From positions 1 through 64,000 of the forward strand of contig NZ_BCYT01000016.1 in assembly GCF_001598335.1 (NCBI RefSeq): a DNA stretch of 64,000 bases. The letters are read 5' to 3'. The notes beneath the pieces were generated by a model. The model saw only the letters and a list, made by a program, of their open reading frames with translations, did no database searches and had not been told where the DNA came from. The number at the start of each line of letters is the position of its first letter. The first letter of the stretch is position 1. The stretch comes from Sphingobium abikonense NBRC 16140. GTDB taxonomy: Bacteria > Pseudomonadota > Alphaproteobacteria > Sphingomonadales > Sphingomonadaceae. The position numbers were made by a program, and so were the translations under genes. Positions 19,565-29,712 of this stretch are shown here, piece after piece.

Positions 19565-19972
19565 CTATTGCGGGTTTTGTTCAGGGTAGTGCGGGATGCC
19601 GGGATCATGGCAGGCCCAATCAGGCGCTGCGCTGGTCCAGATTTCCATTTGCGGCGCCAGCAGCGACGGATTGTCGAGCGCGCCCGCCCGGACGATCATG
19701 ACCGCAGGGCGCGCTTCGGTCCGGCTGAGCAGGGGCGTCCCGCAACGGGGGCAGAAACCGCGCTGCATCGCATTGCCGCTGTCGGCGACGCTGTCGTGCC
19801 AGCATATGTCGCCATCCACCTGCACCGCGTCGCTGGGGAAGGCGAGGTTCACCGTGCCGCCGCCCGCGCTCAGATATTGGCACAGCCGGCACCAGCAATG
19901 GCGCGCGCCTGTTGGTTCGGCGTCGATGGTGATGCGCACCTGCCCGCACAGGCATCCGGCATGATGGGCCAT
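19565..19972 (-). CDS. GFA family protein (zinc-binding, Mss4-like fold)
   Basis: A 135-residue cytoplasmic protein of the glutathione-dependent formaldehyde-activating enzyme (GFA/CENP-V) family. Zinc-binding cysteines are visible as CLCG near the start, CWCRLC at about 26-31 and CPRCGTPL at about 74-81. The family name is historical; activity cannot be inferred. It starts three bases after the MoxR gene stop, so the two are probably co-transcribed, though a functional link is not obvious. Confidence 0.87.
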   Translation of the reverse strand: MAHHAGCLCGQVRITIDAEPTGARHCWCRLCQYLSAGGGTVNLAFPSDAVQVDGDICWHDSVADSGNAMQRGFCPRCGTPLLSRTEARPAVMIVRAGALDNPSLLAPQMEIWTSAAPDWACHDPGIPHYPEQNPQ

Positions 19973-19975
19973 GGC

Positions 19976-20821
19976 TCAGCGTCCCTGACGGCGCGCCATG
20001 AAGGCAAGGCGCTCGAAGATCATGATGTCCTGCTCATTTTTGAGCAGCGCCCCGTGCAGCGGCGGGATCGCCTTGGTCGGATCGCTGTTTTGCAGCACGT
20101 TAAGCGGCATGTCTTCGGCCAGCAGCAGTTTCAGCCAGTCGAGCAACTCGCTGGTGCTGGGTTTCTTCTTGAGGCCCGGCACGTCACGGATCTCGTAGAA
20201 TATCTCCATCGCGCGGCTGACCAGGATTTTCTGGATGCCGGGGAAATGCACCTCGACGATCTTCTCCATCGTCTCGCGATCGGGAAATTTGATATAGTGG
20301 AAGAAGCAGCGGCGCAGGAAGGCGTCGGGCAGTTCCTTTTCATTGTTCGATGTGATGACCACGACGGGGCGCTCCGCCGCCGCGATCGTCTCGCCGGTTT
20401 CGTAGACATGGAAGGCCATGCGATCGAGTTCCTGCAACAGGTCGTTGGGAAATTCGATATCGGCCTTGTCGATTTCGTCGATCAGCAGCACCGGCAGGCG
20501 GGGCGAGGTGAATGCCTCCCACAGCTTGCCCTTGCGGATATAATTGGAAATGTCGTGGACGCGCGGGTCGCCAAGTTGCCCGTCGCGCAGGCGGGCGACG
20601 GCGTCATATTCGTACAGGCCCTGATGCGCCTTGGTCGTCGATTTGACGTTCCATTCGATCAGCGGCGCGTCGAGCGCCTGCGCGATTTCCTGCGCCAGCA
20701 CCGTCTTGCCCGTGCCCGGCTCCCCCTTCACCAGCAGCGGGCGGCGCAGCAGCACTGCGGCATTGACCGCGACCTTCAGGTCGTCGGTCGCGACATAATC
20801 CTGGGTGCCTTCAAAGCGCAT
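19976..20821 (-). CDS. MoxR-family AAA+ ATPase
   Basis: A 281-residue AAA+ ATPase with Walker A GEPGTGKT (33-40), Walker B LLIDEIDK (112-119), sensor 1 ITSNNEKELPDAFLRR and the arginine region RRCFFHYIKFPDRE. MoxR proteins act as chaperones for vWA-domain partners, and the likely partner is the vWA protein at 14866-16041. The ATG at 20821 gives the usual length. GFA follows after three bases. Confidence 0.92.
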   Translation of the reverse strand: MRFEGTQDYVATDDLKVAVNAAVLLRRPLLVKGEPGTGKTVLAQEIAQALDAPLIEWNVKSTTKAHQGLYEYDAVARLRDGQLGDPRVHDISNYIRKGKLWEAFTSPRLPVLLIDEIDKADIEFPNDLLQELDRMAFHVYETGETIAAAERPVVVITSNNEKELPDAFLRRCFFHYIKFPDRETMEKIVEVHFPGIQKILVSRAMEIFYEIRDVPGLKKKPSTSELLDWLKLLLAEDMPLNVLQNSDPTKAIPPLHGALLKNEQDIMIFERLAFMARRQGR

Positions 20822-20898
20822 GAAATCCGTCCGCTCCCGTTGCTGCCTGCAACCGGACTAGGGAAAGCAGCGGTGGGACGCAATCGCGAAAGCGGCGG

Positions 20899-21579
20899 TC
20901 AGTCTGGGCGGCCGCGCAAAGCGGCGCGGGCGGCGAGCAAGTCCCACAGGCCGCGATGCTGGGCGAGCAACTGCCGTGCGCCGAACTGGATTGCCCGGTC
21001 GATTATGTCATCGCCGCCGATCGCGCGCGCAACCTCCAGCGTGGCGGAGCGGTCGGGCAGGGTGCAGGCGTGCGGCTCGATGCCGGCGCGGATGGCCGCC
21101 ATGTCGAGCATCTGCCGCATGCCGCGCCAGTCGAGCACCAGGGCGATCGCCGCCCCCATGGCGCAGCCGCGCCGGTCGGACTGGGCCAGCGTGTCGAGCG
21201 CATGGCGTTGCTGGCTGACCGCCGCTTCGCAATCGGCCTGTCCCGCCGTGCTGGGGGCGGGGCCGGCAGCGACCGTGACACTGGCGAGATAGGCGCGTTC
21301 GGCGGCGAAGGCGTCGGCCGTCTCGATCAGCCATTGGCGCGCCGCATTTTCAGCGGAGCGGGTCGCGGCATGATCAATGACGCCGGGATGGCGGCCGTGG
21401 AGCAGGCACATATAGGACGCCGCATCGGCCAAATCGGGGAGCGTGAGCAGTCCCTCGCTCGCCAGGCCCGTGCGCGCGCGGATGACATAGGCGTGGGCAG
21501 CCGTGCCGTCCGCCGCGACCAGCGCATCGACGACCCGCGCAATGTCGCCGAACTGCATACGCGGTGCCGCTTCGCTCAT
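20899..21579 (-). CDS. Conserved hypothetical protein
   Basis: A 226-residue soluble, alanine-rich, mostly helical protein that I do not recognise. There is no signal peptide or membrane segment. Features include MQFGDIARVVDALVAADGT at the start and CAMGAAIALVLDWRGMRQML in the middle, with several scattered cysteines and histidines that do not form a known metal motif. It follows rpoD on the same strand (137-base gap holding an rpoD terminator-like hairpin) and precedes moxR. High-G+C codon use like its neighbours supports a real gene. Confidence 0.6.
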   Translation of the reverse strand: MSEAAPRMQFGDIARVVDALVAADGTAAHAYVIRARTGLASEGLLTLPDLADAASYMCLLHGRHPGVIDHAATRSAENAARQWLIETADAFAAERAYLASVTVAAGPAPSTAGQADCEAAVSQQRHALDTLAQSDRRGCAMGAAIALVLDWRGMRQMLDMAAIRAGIEPHACTLPDRSATLEVARAIGGDDIIDRAIQFGARQLLAQHRGLWDLLAARAALRGRPD

Positions 21580-21664
21580 GTCGCAATCCCTGTCAGGCCC
21601 CGGCCTGTGCGGGGATCCTCACCGGCATACGCTTGCCGAGTAAACGCCCGGTTTACAGAATCAG

Positions 21665-21691
21665 AAAGGGCGACCGTGAAAGCCGCCCTTT
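21665..21691 (-). terminator. Probable rpoD terminator
   Basis: On the minus strand, AAAGGGCG pairs with CGCCCTTT across an 11-base loop, 26 bases past the rpoD stop. The downstream T-run is short (TTTCTGATT), so efficiency is uncertain. Confidence 0.5.
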
Positions 21692-21716
21692 TCCGTCGAA
21701 CATGGTTAAGATTGCT

Positions 21717-23765
<2,049 letters not shown>

Positions 23766-23811
23766 GTAATCGCCTTGCTTCGCTGCCCTTCGTCAAAAGG
23801 GCGAACCTTGT

Positions 23812-25689
23812 TCAAATACTATCTTCGGACTGCGCCAGTTCCGCCAGGCGACGATCATGTTCGGCTTTCAGTGCGCGGATGCGCTGCTGTTCAGCGAAAT
23901 TGGCTTCGCTGAAATCGCTTTCGAATCGTCTCGTAGCCTCCACCAGCGCCGCTTCCAGCTCCGGTCCTTGCGCAATCACCCGAACGGCCTCCTCCAGATC
24001 ACGCGCTACGCGATCAGGGTCGGTGGTCATCCTGTTTGGGGTGAGTGTGAACGTGTCGGCCCGGAGCATCCCCTTGGCCATATTATACACTTCACCTTGC
24101 CCCAATATGGTAAGGAGGGCCTGTGTTTCAACTGTTTCTTTGCGGAAGGAACAACGAATCATCGCGTCCATCAACTGGCCCAGCAGCGGGTCGGCGATGT
24201 GGAGGCCCGACAGCAGCTCGCGATGCGGTGCAATCTGTTCGGGATGGCGCAGCAATGCGGCCAGAACGGCGCGCAGCAGCCGTTGTTCCATGCCGCCCGC
24301 GCCGATTGCCCGCGCTTCTTGTCCCGCCGGCGGAATGGGCGGCTTCCAATTGCCGCGCCGGTCCCTTTGCCAGCGTTGCCCGCCGCCGCTTCCTTGAGCC
24401 CGCGGCTGAAACGGCGCCGCCTCCCGCCGGGCGAAGAACAGCGCGCTGTACCGCTCGCGAAATTCATGGGCGTAATGGGCGCGCACATCGGGATGGCCGA
24501 TCGCATCGCTAATGTCCCGCAATCGCTGCTTGAGCGCGGCCTTCTGTTCGGGCGTGTCGAGCGGCGCGGCCGATAGTTCATGCGACCAGAGCCGTTCGAT
24601 CAGCGGTTGCGCGGCGTCCAGCACGGCCTGCATCGCTCCAGCGCCGCTCGCGCGCAGCAGGTCGTCGGGGTCCTGGCCCGTGGGCAGGGTGGCAAAGCAC
24701 AGGCTGTGCCCCGGGCGCAGCAGGGGCAGGGCGCGGGTTGCCGCGCGGATCGCCGCTTTCTGCCCCGCCGCGTCGCCATCGAAGCAGAGGATCGGCACCT
24801 CCACCATCTTCCACAGCCGCTCGATCTGATGTTCGGTGAGCGCCGTGCCGAGCGGAGCCACCGCATCGGCAAAGCCCGCCTGCGCCAGCGCGATCACGTC
24901 CATGTAGCCTTCGACTACGATGACGCGGCCGGTCTGGCGGCTGGCGGGCGACGCCTTGTCGATATTGTAAAGCGTGCGACCTTTGTCGAACAAAGGCGTG
25001 TCGGGGGAATTGAGATATTTGGGCTCGCCATCGCCCAGGATGCGGCCGCCAAAGGCGATCACCCTTCCGCGAATGTCGCGGATAGGGAGCATCAGCCGGC
25101 CCCGGAACCGGTCGTAGCTGTCGCGTTCACCATCGGGGTCGATCAGCAGGCCGGCCTCGACCAGCATGGGCTCGCCAAAGTCCCGAAGCGCGGTCTTGAG
25201 CTTGCCGCGCGCGTCGGGCGCATAACCAAAACCGAAGGCGCGGCGGGTGGCGTCACTGATCCCGCGTCGGCCAAGATAGGCGCGCGCTTCCCCGCCATCG
25301 AGGCCGCCCAGTTGATCCTCGAAGAAGCTTTGCGCCGCCGCCATCGCCTCATGCAGGCCCCTGGCCTGTTCGGCTCGCTTAGCCGCGCGCGGATCGGCGG
25401 CGGGTACGTCCATGCCGGCGGTCGCCGCCAGTTCCTTCACCGCCTCCATGAAGGGCAGGCCGCGCTGGTCGGTCATCCATCGGATTGCATCGCCATGCGC
25501 GCCGCAGCCGAAGCAGTGGTAAAAGCCCTTCTCGTCGTTGATCGTGAAGCTGGGCGTCTTTTCATTATGGAACGGGCAGCAGGCCTTATATTCGCGCCCG
25601 GCCTTCTGCACCTTGATCGACTTGCCGATCAGGGTCGACAGCAACGTGCGCGCGCGCAACTCGTCCAGCCATTGCGGGGTGAGGGTCAT
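23812..25689 (-). CDS. dnaG: DNA primase DnaG
   Basis: The 625-residue primase that makes RNA primers for replication forks and works with DnaB (5266-6750). The N-terminal CHC2 zinc finger shows CPFHNEKTPSFTI and FHCFGCG-type cysteines (here YHCFGCGAHGDAI) at about 38-70. The Toprim domain carries VVEGYMDVIALAQAGF at about 262-278 with the GDAAGQKAAIRA aspartate motif. The C-terminal helicase-binding part is shorter and alanine rich. Its ATG overlaps the stop of the upstream GIY-YIG gene by four bases. rpoD follows. Confidence 0.97.
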   Translation of the reverse strand: MTLTPQWLDELRARTLLSTLIGKSIKVQKAGREYKACCPFHNEKTPSFTINDEKGFYHCFGCGAHGDAIRWMTDQRGLPFMEAVKELAATAGMDVPAADPRAAKRAEQARGLHEAMAAAQSFFEDQLGGLDGGEARAYLGRRGISDATRRAFGFGYAPDARGKLKTALRDFGEPMLVEAGLLIDPDGERDSYDRFRGRLMLPIRDIRGRVIAFGGRILGDGEPKYLNSPDTPLFDKGRTLYNIDKASPASRQTGRVIVVEGYMDVIALAQAGFADAVAPLGTALTEHQIERLWKMVEVPILCFDGDAAGQKAAIRAATRALPLLRPGHSLCFATLPTGQDPDDLLRASGAGAMQAVLDAAQPLIERLWSHELSAAPLDTPEQKAALKQRLRDISDAIGHPDVRAHYAHEFRERYSALFFARREAAPFQPRAQGSGGGQRWQRDRRGNWKPPIPPAGQEARAIGAGGMEQRLLRAVLAALLRHPEQIAPHRELLSGLHIADPLLGQLMDAMIRCSFRKETVETQALLTILGQGEVYNMAKGMLRADTFTLTPNRMTTDPDRVARDLEEAVRVIAQGPELEAALVEATRRFESDFSEANFAEQQRIRALKAEHDRRLAELAQSEDSI

Positions 25690-26093
25690 GCGGGTGGCTC
25701 AGCATCTGGCATACCCAATCCGTTCGTTTCGAGCGAAGTCGAGAAACGGCTGGCGCACTTTTCTCGCTTCTCCATTTCGCTTGAGCCGAACGGACCTGTC
25801 GCTGTGTCGCGCTCCTTGGGTGGTTTCGCGAGATATGACATCAGGGACACGTTATTCGCTATCATCGCTTCTTTCTTGGCGCGCGACCATCCGCCTATCA
25901 CGCGTTCGGCTTCAAGTGCCTCGATCCGACTGCTGAAATTTTCGCTCCAGACCAGCGTGACAGGGAGGCGCGCGCGAGTGAAACGGCTACCGTGACCGCA
26001 TTGATGTTGACCTGTGCGATGCTCCAGATTGTCGGTGTGTCCGGTGTAATAGCGACCATCCGCGCATTTGAGCATGTAGGTCCAGAAAGCCAT
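25686..26093 (-). CDS. GIY-YIG domain nuclease-like protein with repeat-derived tail
   Basis: A 135-residue protein. The first 90 residues are a compact GIY-YIG domain like the UvrC-type small family: WTYMLKCADGRYYTGHTDNLEHR at the start (the G-x-YxG pattern appears as YYTGHT), then VTLVWSENFSSRIEALEAERVIGGWSR, with a catalytic-type glutamate in EALEAE. The last 45 residues are encoded by an intergenic repeat (25721-25749) and are unlike the domain, so the natural protein may once have ended earlier. It overlaps dnaG by four bases at its stop. The role is unknown; such single-domain proteins are often called homing-like or excinuclease-like without proof. Confidence 0.78.
   Translation of the reverse strand: MAFWTYMLKCADGRYYTGHTDNLEHRTGQHQCGHGSRFTRARLPVTLVWSENFSSRIEALEAERVIGGWSRAKKEAMIANNVSLMSYLAKPPKERDTATGPFGSSEMEKREKCASRFSTSLETNGLGMPDAEPPA
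25721..25749. repeat. Intergenic repeat, copy A (inverted partner at 26140)
   Basis: CGTTCGTTTCGAGCGAAGTC and the following nine bases. Read in reverse complement, 28 of 29 bases recur at 26140-26168. Each copy is an imperfect palindrome with CGTTTC / GAAACG arms. This copy lies within the 3' part of the GIY-YIG frame and close to the dnaG start. Confidence 0.8.
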
Positions 26094-26139
26094 TATGCGA
26101 TTATGCCCGAACCCCTAAGCGTGTCGAGCGCCGTGTAGG

Positions 26140-26168
26140 GCGTTTCTCGACTTCGCTCGAAACGAACG
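26140..26168. repeat. Intergenic repeat, copy B (inverted partner at 25721)
   Basis: GCGTTTCTCGACTTCGCTCG followed by AAACGAACG, the reverse complement of copy A apart from the first base. It sits in the intergenic space upstream of the GIY-YIG gene. The two copies therefore bracket that gene as an inverted pair about 390 bases apart. Confidence 0.8.
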
Positions 26169-26187
26169 GGGATAGGGGGCGATCCGA

Positions 26188-26211
26188 CCCCCTCCCGCAG
26201 GCGGGAGGGGG
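26188..26211. repeat. Perfect hairpin CCCCCTCCCGC-AG-GCGGGAGGGGG
   Basis: An 11-bp perfect inverted repeat with a two-base loop, just past the yqeY stop. No T-run follows on either strand, so it is a palindromic repeat or an RNA-stabilising hairpin rather than a standard terminator. Confidence 0.7.
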
Positions 26212-26233
26212 AGCGCAGGCGCATCCTCTTCAC

Positions 26234-26686
26234 TCAGACAAGCGCCGCCTTCACCAGACCGCTTGCCTTGCTCATGTCGATGACGCTGCCGTGGCGTTCC
26301 TTCAGCACTGCCATCACCTTGCCCATATCCTTGACGCTCGTCGCCCCGACCTCGGCCTTGATGCTTTCGATCGCGGCTCTGGTGTCGTCCTCGCTCATCT
26401 GCGCGGGCAGGAAGCTTTCGATCACGGCCAGTTCGGCTTCTTCCCTGGCGGCCAGTTCGTCGCGCCCGCCGCTCTTAAACATCTCGATCGATTCGCGGCG
26501 CTGCTTCACCATCTTTTGCAGCACGTCGACGACCATGGCGTCGTCATCGGGCACGCTGGTCGCGGTGCGCAATTCGATGTCGCGGTCCTTCAGCTTCGCC
26601 AGGATCAGGCGGACGGCGGCCAGCTTTTCCTTGTCGCCCGCCTTCATCGCTTCAACCTGGGCGCTCTTAACCTGCTCGCGAATCAT
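26234..26686 (-). CDS. GatB/YqeY domain protein
   Basis: A 150-residue cytoplasmic protein from the ATG at 26686 (MIREQVKSAQVEAMKAGDK). It has the whole YqeY pattern: KLAAVRLILAKLKDRDIELR, the middle KQRRESIEMFKSGGRDELAAREE and the terminal MGKVMAVLKERHGSVIDMSKASGLVKAAL. The domain is related to the tail of GatB and may bind tRNA-linked substrates; its own activity is not known. It is divergent from carA, with 155 bases between starts. Confidence 0.92.
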   Translation of the reverse strand: MIREQVKSAQVEAMKAGDKEKLAAVRLILAKLKDRDIELRTATSVPDDDAMVVDVLQKMVKQRRESIEMFKSGGRDELAAREEAELAVIESFLPAQMSEDDTRAAIESIKAEVGATSVKDMGKVMAVLKERHGSVIDMSKASGLVKAALV

Positions 26687-26753
26687 GGGCGATAGAATCC
26701 TGTCTCTTTCGGAAAGGACCAGATATAGCGGCAAAAGAGATTTTTAACAGACG

Positions 26754-26782
26754 TTGACCTTGGGGAGACGCCCGCCTACCTG
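26754..26782 (+). promoter_or_regulatory. Putative sigma-70 promoter for carA
   Basis: TTGACC (26754-26759), a 17-base spacer, then TACCTG (26777-26782), about 60 bases before the carA ATG. It is a fair but not perfect match. Confidence 0.45.
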
Positions 26783-26841
26783 ACCGGCCGTTTAACCCGC
26801 ACCAGACGGGCCTCCGCAAAAGCATAAAGGAACCGCAGACC

Positions 26842-28020
26842 ATGGCTGACGCCAAGACCCTCATTGTGCCCAAAGGAGCGACAGGGGTCGTGGTTTTTGC
26901 GGACGGCTCCGCTGTCTTTGGTCGCGGTTTCGGCGCGGTCGGCGATGCGGTGGGCGAACTTTGCTTCAACACGTCCATCACCGGCTATCAGGAGATCATG
27001 ACCGATCCCAGCTATGCCGGGCAGATCATCAATTTCACCTTCCCCCATATCGGCAATGTCGGCACCAATGACGAGGATGTCGAGGCCGACAACCCCTATG
27101 CGCTCGGCTGCATCGTGCGGCAGGACGTGACCGCGCCCAGCAATTTCCGCAATGTCGCGCCGTTCGACGCATGGATGGCGGCGCATGGCCGGGTCGGCCT
27201 GTCGGGCGTCGATACCCGCGCGCTCACCCGCATGATCCGGGAAAAGGGCGCGCCCAATGTCGTCATCGCCCATGATCCCGACGGCGCGTTCGACATTGCC
27301 GCGCTTGCCGACAAGGCTGCGGCCTGGCCGGGGCTGGAGGGCATGGACCTTGCCATCGAAGTCACGGGCAAGGAAAGCCGTCTGTGGAAGGACGGCGTGT
27401 GGAAGCTGGGTTTCGGCTATGGGGCAGGGGAGGCGACCGACGACCGCCCCCATGTCGTCGCGATCGACTATGGTGCGAAGAATAATATCTTCCGCAATCT
27501 GGTGAAGGCCGGCGCGCGCGTCACCGTGCTGCCCGCCACCGCCACCTATGAGCAGGTGATGGAGCAGAAGCCCGACGGCGTGTTCCTCTCCAATGGCCCC
27601 GGCGATCCCGCCGCGACCGGTGAATATGCGGTGCCGGTGATCCGGCAGGTGCTTGACCATGACATTCCCGTTTTCGGCATCTGCCTCGGCCACCAGCTGC
27701 TGGGCCTTGCCGTGGGCGCGAAGACCATCAAGATGCATCAGGGCCATCGCGGCGCGAACCACCCGGTCAAGCGGCTGTCGGACGGCCTGGTCGAAATCAC
27801 CAGCATGAACCATGGCTTTGCAGTCGACGCCGACACGCTGCCCCCCAATGTGCGCGCCACCCACATCTCGCTCTTCGACGGCAGCAATTGCGGCATCGAA
27901 CTGACGGATAAAAACGCCTTCTCGGTCCAGTACCACCCCGAAGCCTCGCCGGGGCCACAGGACAGCTTCTACCTGTTCAAGCGGTTCGTGGAGGGTCTCA
28001 AAGGGCCGGTCGCGGCGTGA
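26842..28020 (+). CDS. carA: Carbamoyl-phosphate synthase small subunit
   Basis: The 392-residue glutaminase subunit that supplies ammonia to CarB for carbamoyl phosphate, the precursor of arginine and pyrimidines. The N-terminal half carries the CPSase small-chain domain (FNTSITGYQEIMTDPSYAGQ) and the C-terminal half the class I amidotransferase: nucleophile Cys in GICLGHQLLG (about 279) and the HPE pair in QYHPEASPG (about 364-366). An RraB-like gene begins at GTG 28017, overlapping the stop by four bases. carB is displaced downstream. Confidence 0.97.
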   Translation: MADAKTLIVPKGATGVVVFADGSAVFGRGFGAVGDAVGELCFNTSITGYQEIMTDPSYAGQIINFTFPHIGNVGTNDEDVEADNPYALGCIVRQDVTAPSNFRNVAPFDAWMAAHGRVGLSGVDTRALTRMIREKGAPNVVIAHDPDGAFDIAALADKAAAWPGLEGMDLAIEVTGKESRLWKDGVWKLGFGYGAGEATDDRPHVVAIDYGAKNNIFRNLVKAGARVTVLPATATYEQVMEQKPDGVFLSNGPGDPAATGEYAVPVIRQVLDHDIPVFGICLGHQLLGLAVGAKTIKMHQGHRGANHPVKRLSDGLVEITSMNHGFAVDADTLPPNVRATHISLFDGSNCGIELTDKNAFSVQYHPEASPGPQDSFYLFKRFVEGLKGPVAA

Positions 28021-28385
28021 GCCAGAACCTGCCCCCCGTCGATGAAGCGCGCCTTGCCGCCGAGTGGGAGGCGGACCGCGAAGTTCTCGCCAATCTCGCA
28101 GCCAATGGCGACGTCGCGCGCATCGCGCGGCCCGTGGACGTCAGCTTCCGGGGTAGCGAACAGGATTTCGAACGCGTCCTGACCATCGCCAGCCAGTTCG
28201 GCATGGTCGAACTGGACCGCGAGGAGGATGAGGAGGGCGACCTGTTCCTGTTCCTCGAATGCGTGCAGCCCGTCGATGAAGCCTCGATCCGCGCGCTGAC
28301 CCGCAAATGCCTTCAGATCGAAATCCTCTGCGGCGTCGAATATGACGGCTGGGGATGCGAGGCGCAGGCGGGGGGCGTGCATTGA
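28017..28385 (+). CDS. RraB-like (RNase E inhibitor family) protein
   Basis: A 122-residue acidic cytoplasmic protein resembling the ribonuclease E inhibitor RraB family: the stretch VDVSFRGSEQDFERVLTIAS and LFLFLECVQPVDEASIRALTRKCLQIEI matches the expected alpha/beta pattern. RraB proteins bind RNase E and slow mRNA decay. It starts with GTG inside the carA stop (GTGA overlap), so translation is probably coupled. The family call is by eye and moderate. Confidence 0.7.
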   Translation: MSQNLPPVDEARLAAEWEADREVLANLAANGDVARIARPVDVSFRGSEQDFERVLTIASQFGMVELDREEDEEGDLFLFLECVQPVDEASIRALTRKCLQIEILCGVEYDGWGCEAQAGGVH

Positions 28386-28951
28386 TTGATCTGCCGCCAC
28401 CGTCCACTGTGCCTATCATAGAGGCTGTCGTGCAATGTGGCTTGCAGCGCTCTGGCGTCGCTTTGCGGTATGAAGACATCCTACAAAGCGACGTTCTTTC
28501 GATAGCGGCTTCGGCTGGAGCCTCTGACACAATGTTCGAATGCATTCGTTTGGCGACCTGGGCGCGGGCGATGGTCGAATTTGAACAGCCGGAATTGAAA
28601 GATCGCTATCAGGCCTATGAAAACGCCAAAGTCGGCGGGTTGATGAAGGCATATGCGCAAGAGAAACTACGCAAGACGGGTAAGCTGGATACTATGCCTG
28701 CCTATTCGCCTGAGCGTCCTTTGAGCGAGTATCTGAATGCGCTCGAGGTGTTTTGCGGCTTAAAGCCGGGAAGCGCATTCGAGGTTATAGGGGAGAATAG
28801 CTTCACTTATAAAAGTGACTTTCTGACCTTCCCAATAAAACCGGGTGCCGAATGCCTTACAGATGCTTGGATGGCATCGGATATGGAGCAACACGGGATC
28901 AGCCTTGTGTTCATCGGAAACGCGGCCGTCGAAGAGAGAAAAGCAGACTAA
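28382..28951 (+). CDS. Hypothetical protein, A+T-rich gene between carA and carB
   Basis: About 189 residues if started at TTG 28382, which overlaps the RraB-like stop; no ATG with a ribosome site is close by, so the start is uncertain. There is no signal or membrane segment and no motif that I recognise. A central IRLATWARAMVEFEQPELKDR suggests helices. Base composition is markedly more A+T-rich than carA and carB, pointing to acquisition. Its stop forms TAATG with the ATG of the first carB-like 5' copy at 28951, indicating that this copy was originally the coupled carB start. Confidence 0.55.
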   Translation: MIDLPPPSTVPIIEAVVQCGLQRSGVALRYEDILQSDVLSIAASAGASDTMFECIRLATWARAMVEFEQPELKDRYQAYENAKVGGLMKAYAQEKLRKTGKLDTMPAYSPERPLSEYLNALEVFCGLKPGSAFEVIGENSFTYKSDFLTFPIKPGAECLTDAWMASDMEQHGISLVFIGNAAVEERKAD

Positions 28952-29049
28952 TGCCCAAACGCACCGACATCTCCTCCATCCTCATCATCGGCGCGGCGCC
29001 GACGATGGGTGATATGCGGGGATGGGCGTTCAAGGTTTCCACGGATTGA
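28951..29049 (+). pseudogene. carB: Duplicated 5' end of carB (fragment)
   Basis: Bases 28951-29002 match the first 52 bases of carB (29757-29808) with three differences: two synonymous (ACC/ACT, ATC/ATT) and one changing Gly to Ala. The frame then runs into unrelated sequence and stops at 29047-29049 (32 residues beginning [15 protein letters not shown]). It is not a working carB. It overlaps the stop of the preceding gene as TAATG, the arrangement expected of an original operon. A toxin-antitoxin pair separates it from the intact carB. Confidence 0.9.
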
Positions 29050-29443
29050 TGATGGCCGCTCCCGTTCTCTCCATATCCGACAGGTTTCGTGTCACCAGCG
29101 GCACGCCGGCGCCGATGGCCTGGGAGGCTATCAGCAGGTCCATGTCCGCTATCGTTTCCCCGCTCTTTTCAAGCTGGGCCTTCAAGCGACCCCAGATTGC
29201 CGCAGTTGTTTCGTCCGGGGTTACGATCCGGTCGCCGCAGATTGTCTGGACCCGGTCGCGAAAGGCGATCAGGCGTGATCGGCGCGTCGGATCGGCCGCC
29301 TTTGCAATGCCATATTCCATTTCGGCCAGCACGATGGTCGATAGCAGGCAGCGTTCCCGGTTGCCCGCCAGAAAGGCGATGACGCGCGCCTCCGGCTTTG
29401 GCCTTGTCAATTCGCTCCAGACATTGGTGTCAATCAGCACCAA
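29030..29443 (-). CDS. vapC: VapC/FitB-type PIN-domain toxin
   Basis: A 137-residue PIN-domain ribonuclease of a type II toxin-antitoxin system. The N-terminal VLIDTNVWSELTRPKPEARV carries the first acidic residue (D5), followed by the ERCLLSTIVLAEMEYGIA helix with a second acid, and the C-terminal MDLLIASQAIGAGVPLVTRNLSDM with the remaining acids. TTG 29443 or GTG 29440 is the start. It overlaps the antitoxin gene by about 14 bases and runs opposite to carA and carB. The VapC and FitB groups are close; the FitB form (with a ribbon-helix-helix partner) fits best. Confidence 0.85.
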   Translation of the reverse strand: MVLIDTNVWSELTRPKPEARVIAFLAGNRERCLLSTIVLAEMEYGIAKAADPTRRSRLIAFRDRVQTICGDRIVTPDETTAAIWGRLKAQLEKSGETIADMDLLIASQAIGAGVPLVTRNLSDMERTGAAIINPWKP

Positions 29444-29699
29444 AAGTCTCGCGTCGGGAAACCTTATTCAGCCGAGGCGGCAGGGTCATATCCGCGCCTC
29501 CGGCGATGGCGATCAGGTCGCGAACCCAGTCATCTCCGGCCGCATTGCGGACATGATCCGCGTCGATGCCGGCGGGCGCGTAGGTCCGCTCCAGCAATGC
29601 GCGCAATTCGGCTTCCAGCGATCGTCCATGCTTTGCCGCCGACAAACGGGCAGCCTCTTTGACCGCGTCGTCGAGATTGCGGATCGTCACGCTTCCCAT
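29430..29699 (-). CDS. Ribbon-helix-helix antitoxin (FitA/VapB-type)
   Basis: An 89-residue protein from the ATG at 29699. The start VTIRNLDDAVKEAARLSAAK followed by HGRSLEAELRALLERTY is a ribbon-helix-helix DNA-binding domain, and the C-terminal part would bind the toxin. A perfect 17-base palindrome (29713-29729) lies just upstream and is the likely operator for autoregulation. This operator also lies only 28 bases before the intact carB ATG on the other strand. Confidence 0.83.
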   Translation of the reverse strand: MGSVTIRNLDDAVKEAARLSAAKHGRSLEAELRALLERTYAPAGIDADHVRNAAGDDWVRDLIAIAGGADMTLPPRLNKVSRRETFGAD

Positions 29700-29712
29700 C
29701 GCCAGCCTCCCA

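Noticed and set aside
25721-26168. Inverted repeats as an insertion sequence
   Set aside because: No transposase lies between them; the GIY-YIG protein is not a known transposase, and the repeats look like short intergenic palindromes.
26776-27936. 386-codon frame antisense to carA
   Set aside because: Shadow of carA; composition is that of a reverse-strand frame.
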